Origin: an uncultured Collinsella sp.
Lineage (GTDB): Bacteria > Actinomycetota > Coriobacteriia > Coriobacteriales > Coriobacteriaceae
Assembly (NCBI GenBank): GCA_900554325.1
Contig: USHA01000022.1
Location: forward strand, 1 to 26,585
Direction: 5' to 3'
Length of the DNA stretch: 26,585 bases
Shown here: positions 22,029 through 26,585 of the stretch, in pieces
Position numbering within the stretch: position 1 is the stretch's first letter
How the letters are laid out: each line of letters begins with the position of its first letter
The notes under the pieces: generated by a model
Told to the model about the DNA's origin: nothing
The model's database searches: none
Seen by the model: the letters and a program-made list of their open reading frames with translations, nothing else
Translations under genes and position numbers: made by a program

Positions 22029-23285
22029 ATGGCATTGCAATTTACAGAGCGCGAGTTCATTCCCGTGCTGCTTGGTGGCGACATCAACGCCTATTCGGTG
22101 GCGCGTGCCTTCTACGAGGAGTACCAGGTCAAGAGTCTGGTCTTTGGCAAGTATCAGACGGGTCCCGCGTACCGCAGCCAGATTATCGACTACACGCCCA
22201 ACGTGGATATCGATACCATGCCCGTGATGCTCAAAACCGTCAACGGCATTGCCCAAGCGCATGCCGATAAGACGATTGTCCTTGTGGGCTGTGGTGACAA
22301 CTATGTCGCTCTCGTGGCTCAAGCCAAGGATGCCCATGAGTTGGCGGATAACATCGTCGCGCCTTACGCTCCCTATAGCATGCTTGAGCAGTGCCAGAAG
22401 AAGGAGATCTTCTACGAGCTGTGCGAGAAGCATGGCGTGCCCTATCCGCACACCTTTACCTTCACCATGGCGATGCTGAACGCCCAGGGTGAGGCGCCTG
22501 CCGAAGTGCTCGACCAGATCGATTTTCCTTACCCGATGATTCTGAAGCCTTCTGACGGCATCATGTGGTGGCAGCATGAGTTCGAGGGCCAGAAGAAGGC
22601 CTATGAGATTGCCGACCGCGCCGAGCTGGAACAGGTCATTCGCGATTCGTATGCCAGCGGCTACACCGACGACCTGATCTTGCAGGATCGCGTGCCCGGC
22701 AACGACGAGTACATGCGCGTGCTCACCAGCTATTCCGACCGCAACGGCAAGGTCCGCATGATGTGCCTGGGTCACGTGCTGCTCGAGGAGCATCAGCCTC
22801 ACGGTGTCGGCAACCATGCCTGCATCATTACCGAGCCCAATGACGAGCTCATGGGCGGCGTGCGCAAGCTGCTCGAGGACCTGAACTTTGTAGGTTATTC
22901 CAACTTTGACGTTAAGTACGACGAGCGCGACGGCTCGTTTAAGTTCTTCGATTTCAACACGCGCCAGGGCCGCAGCAACTACTACGTTACCAACAGCGGC
23001 TTTAACGTTGCCAAGTATGTGGTGGACGAGTATGTGTTCGACCGCCCGTTTGAGCCGGAGTTTGTGACGGCACAGGACGAGGCGCTGTGGATGGTCGTTC
23101 CCATGGGCGTCGTCGACAAGTACGTCAAGGATCCCGAGCTGCGCGCTAAGGTGCATCGCCTGGACAAGGAAGGCAAGGGCGCCGACCCTTCGTTTATGAA
23201 GGGCGACTTTGTCTTTAATCGCTGGCTGCGCATGTGGCACACCAAGCTGCGCCACTTTAAGCTGTTCAAGACGTATTACAAGTAG
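22029..23285 (+). CDS. ATP-grasp enzyme, D-aspartate-ligase-like
   Basis: A 418-residue ATP-grasp ligase. The N-terminal block (EREFIPVLLGGDINAYSVARAFYEEY) and the region IVLVGCGDNYVALV followed by APYAPYSMLEQCQKKEIFYELCEKHGVPYPHTFT closely resemble the enterococcal D-aspartate ligase. The ATP-grasp core shows the ATP lysine in YPMILKPSDGI, the LILQDRVPGNDEY motif and the metal/Asn-Arg motif FFDFNTRQGRSNYY. The enzyme would activate the carboxylate of D-Asp and attach it to the peptidoglycan stem peptide lysine. The gene for a racemase that could supply D-Asp follows in the same direction 84 bases later. Start ATG with a GGAAG site upstream. A related amino-acid ligase activity remains possible, since substrate residues cannot be read from motifs alone. 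Confidence 0.85.
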   Translation: MALQFTEREFIPVLLGGDINAYSVARAFYEEYQVKSLVFGKYQTGPAYRSQIIDYTPNVDIDTMPVMLKTVNGIAQAHADKTIVLVGCGDNYVALVAQAKDAHELADNIVAPYAPYSMLEQCQKKEIFYELCEKHGVPYPHTFTFTMAMLNAQGEAPAEVLDQIDFPYPMILKPSDGIMWWQHEFEGQKKAYEIADRAELEQVIRDSYASGYTDDLILQDRVPGNDEYMRVLTSYSDRNGKVRMMCLGHVLLEEHQPHGVGNHACIITEPNDELMGGVRKLLEDLNFVGYSNFDVKYDERDGSFKFFDFNTRQGRSNYYVTNSGFNVAKYVVDEYVFDRPFEPEFVTAQDEALWMVVPMGVVDKYVKDPELRAKVHRLDKEGKGADPSFMKGDFVFNRWLRMWHTKLRHFKLFKTYYK

Positions 23286-23294
23286 ATGAGCGCG

Positions 23295-23333
23295 GCGCCC
23301 GTCCGGTTTGCTTCGGGCGGGCGCGGGTATGAT
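23295..23333 (+). promoter_or_regulatory. Hairpin and possible internal promoter between ligase and racemase genes
   Basis: GCGCCCGTCCG (23295-23305) pairs with CGGGCGGGCGC (23314-23324) with one T-G pair, 11 base pairs and an 8-base loop. It lacks a T-run, so it is a partial barrier rather than a full terminator. A TATGAT box at 23328-23333, about 40 bases before the racemase start, could be the -10 of a second promoter. Confidence 0.4.
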
Positions 23334-23369
23334 ACGCGCAATTGCGCAAGCGTCACCAAGGAGGCGGCG

Positions 23370-24116
23370 ATGGAAAAGCTGGGAGTTATCGGCGGTATGG
23401 GCGCCGAGGCCACGTCGTATTACTACGACCAGGTGGTGCGTCATACGGCTGCTGCCTGCGATCAGGAACATATCGACATGGTGGTGCTCTCCAAGTCGAC
23501 CATGCCCGACCGCACGTTGGCCATTAAGACCGGCGAGCATGCCAAGCTGCTGGCGACCATGAAAGAGTGCGCCCAGGCACTCGAGTCGCTGGGCTGTGCG
23601 CACATTGCCATTCCCTGCAACACGTCGCACTACTTCTACGACCAGATCCAGTCGTTTACGAAGGTGCCGATTATCCACATGCCGCGTGAGTCGGTGCGCT
23701 ATGCTCTGGCCGGTGCGGTGATGGGGGAGTGCGAGTTCGATCCCAACCTGAGTATGCCGGCCGAGCCGGTGCACAAGATTGGCATTATGGGAACCGATGG
23801 CACCGTGGGCGCGGGCGTCTACGGCCGCGAATGTAAGGCTGCGGGTGTTGAGGTTGTCTATCCCAGCGAGAAACGTCAGAACGATGTGATGTCGCTTATC
23901 TACGATGATGTGAAGGCCGGGCGTGAGCCCGATATGGATAAGTTCGACCGCGTGATGTGGGAGTTTGCCCGTAGCGGCTGCGACCGCGTCATTCTGGCCT
24001 GCACCGAGCTCTCGGTGCTGCAAAAGTACCGAGAGATGCCCGAGATCACCCTCGACGCCATGGATGTCCTGGTGCGCGAATCCATCATCCGCAGCGGCGC
24101 TCCCTACCGCCTCTAG
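23370..24116 (+). CDS. Aspartate/glutamate racemase family protein
   Basis: A 248-residue cofactor-independent racemase of the Asp/Glu family. The start LGVIGGMGAEATSYYY is typical of aspartate racemases, and both catalytic cysteines are in place: Cys83 in IPCNTSHYFYD and Cys211 in ILACTELSVL. The domain-start motif LSKSTMPDRT and the interdomain MGTDGTVGAG also fit. It would convert L-Asp to D-Asp; glutamate racemase (MurI) is less likely from the MGAEAT start. The ATG at 23370 with AAGGAGGC 8 bases upstream is preferred over a longer start at 23286. Coming 84 bases after the D-Asp-ligase-like gene, it probably supplies that enzyme's substrate. A hairpin follows the stop. Confidence 0.88.
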   Translation: MEKLGVIGGMGAEATSYYYDQVVRHTAAACDQEHIDMVVLSKSTMPDRTLAIKTGEHAKLLATMKECAQALESLGCAHIAIPCNTSHYFYDQIQSFTKVPIIHMPRESVRYALAGAVMGECEFDPNLSMPAEPVHKIGIMGTDGTVGAGVYGRECKAAGVEVVYPSEKRQNDVMSLIYDDVKAGREPDMDKFDRVMWEFARSGCDRVILACTELSVLQKYREMPEITLDAMDVLVRESIIRSGAPYRL

Positions 24117-24122
24117 CTTCCG

Positions 24123-24143
24123 ACCTGTCAAAAAGGGACAGGT
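24123..24143 (+). repeat. Hairpin after the racemase gene, resembling the palindromic repeat
   Basis: ACCTGTC (24123-24129) and GACAGGT (24137-24143) form a perfect 7-base-pair stem with a 7-base loop. Its reverse complement contains AACCTGTCCC, the core of the copy at 8691-8723, so it may belong to the same family. It may also aid termination, as TAATTTT follows. Confidence 0.45.
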
Positions 24144-24175
24144 TAATTTTGGTAGGTTTTATCTGGTGAAACAGT

Positions 24176-24213
24176 AAAGGCCTCGGCTCGTTTGGTGCGA
24201 GCCGAGGCCTTTT
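24176..24213. terminator. Bidirectional terminator between racemase and ECF transporter genes
   Basis: AAAGGCCTCGGCTCG (24176-24190) and CGAGCCGAGGCCTTT (24198-24212) form a perfect 15-base-pair stem with a 7-base loop and T-rich end, serving the convergent genes. Confidence 0.9.
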
Positions 24214-24241
24214 GCGTTGGGCGGTTGCTGTCGGTGGTGAA

Positions 24242-24988
24242 CTAGAACAGGAAGCCGATGGCGATGAGGGCGATGCTGACGATGAGTACGGCGATGTCCA
24301 GGCCCTTGATGGGGTAGCGCTTGTACGAGCTGGCGCGCGTACGCAGATAGAAGCCGCGCTGTTCTGCCGCCAAGGCTGTGGCATCGGTCTTGCCCACGCT
24401 CGAGATGAGCAGTGGCACACACAGTGGCAGCATGAGCTTAAGCTTCTTGATGGGGTTCTTGGTGTCGTACTCGACGCCGCGTGCGGTCTGCGCCTCCATG
24501 ATGGCGTTCATCTCCTGACCAAACACCGGCACAAAGCGCAGCGCCGTGGTAAAGGTGAAGGCATAGCGATACGGCACGTGCAGCACCTCGACGCAGGCGT
24601 TGGCAAGGTCGTTGAGCTTGGTCACCATGAGCATGAGGATGAGTGGTAACGCCACGCCCAGCAGGCGCAGGCAGGCCTTCGATCCTGTGATGAGACCCGT
24701 GTCGGTGATAAAGTTCCACACCACGTTGCCATCGCGCATAAAGGCCAGCTGGAGCACCAGCATGATAAGCGCGAGCGGAATCAGCAACTTGAGCAGCGAG
24801 AGCAGACGGTCGATGACACCGGCATAGGCACCCAGCGCAAGGGTGAGTGCCAAAAAGCCCAACAGCGCCACGTAGGTGTCGGACAAGAAGATGCCGACGA
24901 TGATGGCGGCGGCGAGGCCCAGTTTGACGACGGGGTTCAGGCGATGCAGTAGCGTATCGCCCGGCATGTAGTCGATGACGTTAACCAC
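24242..24988 (-). CDS. ecfT: ECF transporter transmembrane component (EcfT)
   Basis: A 248-residue integral membrane protein, the T component of an energy-coupling factor vitamin/metal transporter. About five or six hydrophobic segments are visible, e.g. LGLAAAIIVGIFLSDTYVALLG and LLIPLALIMLVLQLAFM. The two coupling motifs read ARG (EAQTARGVEYDTK) and QRG (AAEQRGFYLR), which touch the two ATPases. The GTG at 24986-24988 is chosen because AAGGAG lies 10 bases upstream; a longer frame to 25021 would begin inside the ATPase. The start overlaps the ATPase stop by 8 bases, implying coupled translation and equal output. The substrate-binding S component is not in the window and may lie to the right, so the transported substrate is unknown. 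Confidence 0.88.
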   Translation of the reverse strand: MVNVIDYMPGDTLLHRLNPVVKLGLAAAIIVGIFLSDTYVALLGFLALTLALGAYAGVIDRLLSLLKLLIPLALIMLVLQLAFMRDGNVVWNFITDTGLITGSKACLRLLGVALPLILMLMVTKLNDLANACVEVLHVPYRYAFTFTTALRFVPVFGQEMNAIMEAQTARGVEYDTKNPIKKLKLMLPLCVPLLISSVGKTDATALAAEQRGFYLRTRASSYKRYPIKGLDIAVLIVSIALIAIGFLF

Positions 24989-26585
24989 GGTGGACCATCT
25001 CCTTGGTAATTCGAACGACATCGGTGACCTCGCTCACCTGCGCAAAAGCGGGCGAGACGGAAGATGCCAGACGGCGCGATAGTTCAATAACCTGGGGAGG
25101 CTCCACGTAGGCACGCCGCATGAGATCGATGTTCGAGAATAGCTCGTGCGTGCGGCCGCGGTCGAGGATGCGACCGTCGGCCATTACCACAATGCGCTCG
25201 GCAAAATCCGAGACGACTTCCATATCGTGGCAAACCATGATAACGGCGCAACCGCGCTCGGCCATGGTGCGCACCGTTTCCATGACGGTCATGCACTCGC
25301 GGTAATCAAGGCCGCTCGTGGGCTCGTCGAGCACGACGATCTTGGGCTCAACCACTACGACGGAGGCAAGCGCCACCATTTGTCGCTGACCGCGCGAGAG
25401 CGAGAAGGGCGCCTCGTCGGCCGGCAAGCCAAAGCGGTCGATGACGAGTTGGGCACGACGCAGAGCCTCGGCACGGTCCATGCCGCCAAGCTCCAAGCCA
25501 AAGGCGACCTCGTCGAGCACGGTGTCCTTGCAGATCTGGCGGTCGGGGTTTTGGAAGAGGGTCGCGACCTCGCGAGCGATGCGGCTCGTGGGAACGGCTG
25601 CGGTATCCAGTCCCGTGACGCGCACGCTGCCCGAGGCGGGCTTAAGCAGGCCTGTGAGCAGTTTGGTGAGCGTGGTCTTGCCGGCGCCGTTTTGGCCGAC
25701 GATGCCCACGAGCTCGCCAGGATAGAGCGTCAGGCTAAGGTCGTGTACGGCGGCTCCGCCATTGGGATAGGCAAACTCAACATGGTCGAAGGTGAGTACG
25801 GGTTCGGCGTCCTTGGCATGAGGACGCAACGACGGTGCATGCGGGGAACCGGCGGGCGCCTGGGCTTCGATAGCCGCGTGTGCGGGGTCGACGATGCCCG
25901 AAATCAGGCGCTCGGCCTCATCGACATCCAAGCAGGGGGTGCCGCTTACCAGGCCATCGGTTTCGAGGCTATTGAAGATACGCGTGACGCGAGGGCAGTC
26001 GACGCCGATGGCACGGAGCTCGTCGGTATGCGCGAAGACCTCGTGTGGCTCGCCCTGCAGCGCGATTTCGCCATGATTGAGCACGAGCACGCGGTTGCAG
26101 TACTCCGAAAGCAGGGCGACCTTTTGCTCAACGACGACGATGGTGATGCCGAGTGCACGGTTGGCCTCACGCAGGGTCTCGAAAACCAGCGTGGAGCTGG
26201 CGGGGTCGAGTGCCGCGGTGGGCTCGTCGAGAACCAAGACGCGCGGACGCATGGCGAGGATGGCGGCGATGGCCACTTTTTGCTTCTGTCCGCCCGAGAG
26301 GGTGGCGATCTCGCGGTCGCGCAGGTCGCTGATGCCGACGGTCTCGAGCGTTTCGCTCACGCGCTGCTCGATCTGGTCGTGGGGAACGCCAAAGTTCTCG
26401 AGGCCAAAGAGCATCTCGTCCTCGACGACCGAAGCGACCATCTGCGTGTCGATATCCTGCAGCACACTGCCGACGATTTGCGAGACGTCGGTGAGCGAGA
26501 CTTCGCAGGTGTCGTGGCCGTCGACCATGACGGACCCAAAGAACGTGCCGGTGTAGTGGTGGGGCACGGCACCCGACAGGCAGGC
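24981..26585 (-). CDS. Double-domain ECF transporter ATPase, partial (N-terminus beyond right edge)
   Basis: A fusion of the two ATPases of an ECF transporter in one chain, cut by the right edge; 534 residues are visible. The first domain lacks its Walker A here, which should lie beyond the window. It shows signature LSGGQKQKVAIAAI, Walker B VLVLDEPTAALDP and a switch His-type region (replaced in the visible part by VVVEQKV). After a linker of ~60 residues the second domain is complete: Walker A GQNGAGKTTLTK, Q-loop TLFQNPDRQI, signature LSRGQRQMVAL (degenerate at the third position), Walker B IVVLDEPTSGLD and switch motif MVCHDME. Fused ATPases suit the EcfA1/EcfA2 pair. The stop is overlapped by ecfT. 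Cytosolic, membrane-associated. Confidence 0.93.
   Translation of the reverse strand, partial: ACLSGAVPHHYTGTFFGSVMVDGHDTCEVSLTDVSQIVGSVLQDIDTQMVASVVEDEMLFGLENFGVPHDQIEQRVSETLETVGISDLRDREIATLSGGQKQKVAIAAILAMRPRVLVLDEPTAALDPASSTLVFETLREANRALGITIVVVEQKVALLSEYCNRVLVLNHGEIALQGEPHEVFAHTDELRAIGVDCPRVTRIFNSLETDGLVSGTPCLDVDEAERLISGIVDPAHAAIEAQAPAGSPHAPSLRPHAKDAEPVLTFDHVEFAYPNGGAAVHDLSLTLYPGELVGIVGQNGAGKTTLTKLLTGLLKPASGSVRVTGLDTAAVPTSRIAREVATLFQNPDRQICKDTVLDEVAFGLELGGMDRAEALRRAQLVIDRFGLPADEAPFSLSRGQRQMVALASVVVVEPKIVVLDEPTSGLDYRECMTVMETVRTMAERGCAVIMVCHDMEVVSDFAERIVVMADGRILDRGRTHELFSNIDLMRRAYVEPPQVIELSRRLASSVSPAFAQVSEVTDVVRITKEMVHRG

Noticed and set aside
22011..24131. Minus-strand 706-codon frame across the ligase and racemase genes
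   Set aside because: It is an antisense shadow covering two recognised genes and shows no domains; His/Val/Leu/Arg-rich composition is typical of antisense high-G+C frames.
1..26585. CRISPR arrays, tRNA or rRNA genes
   Set aside because: No regularly spaced direct repeats and no tRNA- or rRNA-like sequence were noticed on either strand; I could not run a dedicated search.

Overview
The window looks like a Coriobacteriia chromosome, most probably Collinsella or a close relative. This rests on the high G+C coding style from about 2.97 kb onward, the lactate dehydrogenase, the acetyl-branch lysine genes and the general gene content. It is an inference from gene style, not a database match. The left 1.9 kb has a different, Firmicutes-like composition and carries the integration/regulation end of an integrative conjugative element (ICE).

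Layout. 1-1940: ICE remnant on the minus strand. It holds a large serine recombinase running off the left edge, a TnpW-like small protein, a conjugative-transposon HTH protein and a sigma-like factor whose 5' end is cut off at about 1940. 1940-2850: an AT-rich fragment with a probably truncated protein that may contain two winged-helix domains, followed 13 bases later by a 36-residue peptide gene and a terminator. From 2978 the chromosomal backbone begins: glutamine-dependent NAD synthetase, a class I aminotransferase, L-lactate dehydrogenase, a DUF2974-type hydrolase flanked by two copies of a palindromic repeat, a nucleoid-associated protein, a Phd/RelE-type toxin-antitoxin pair, and a highly structured intergenic region. 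10.8-16.2 kb is a lysine/diaminopimelate block: dapH, dapB and an in-frame lysA-dapA fusion on the minus strand behind a lysine riboswitch, with a divergent M20 deacetylase. 16.2-19.8 kb: a HigBA-type toxin-antitoxin pair, small membrane proteins, an HTH protein and a membrane-bound Ser/Thr kinase. 19.8-21.8 kb: a secreted coiled-coil cell-wall protein and a MOSC protein on the minus strand. 22.0-24.1 kb: a D-aspartate-ligase-like ATP-grasp enzyme and an aspartate racemase. 24.2 kb to the right edge: an ECF transporter T component and a double ATPase cut by the window edge.

How the genes fit together. DapA, DapB, DapH, a candidate N-acetyl-diaminopimelate aminotransferase (5097-6260), a candidate deacetylase (14981-16168) and LysA could make up most of the acetyl branch of lysine synthesis. 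Only the aspartokinase/semialdehyde dehydrogenase steps and an epimerase are absent from the window. The aspartate racemase and the D-aspartate-ligase-like enzyme could supply a D-Asp cross-bridge in peptidoglycan, which would fit a cell wall using L-lysine. The most unusual items are the LysA-DapA fusion under a lysine riboswitch, the ribosome-site-sequestering hairpin ahead of the FxLYD protein, the nested palindromic element at 10660-10757, and the two-gene fragment with a short peptide at the ICE boundary.
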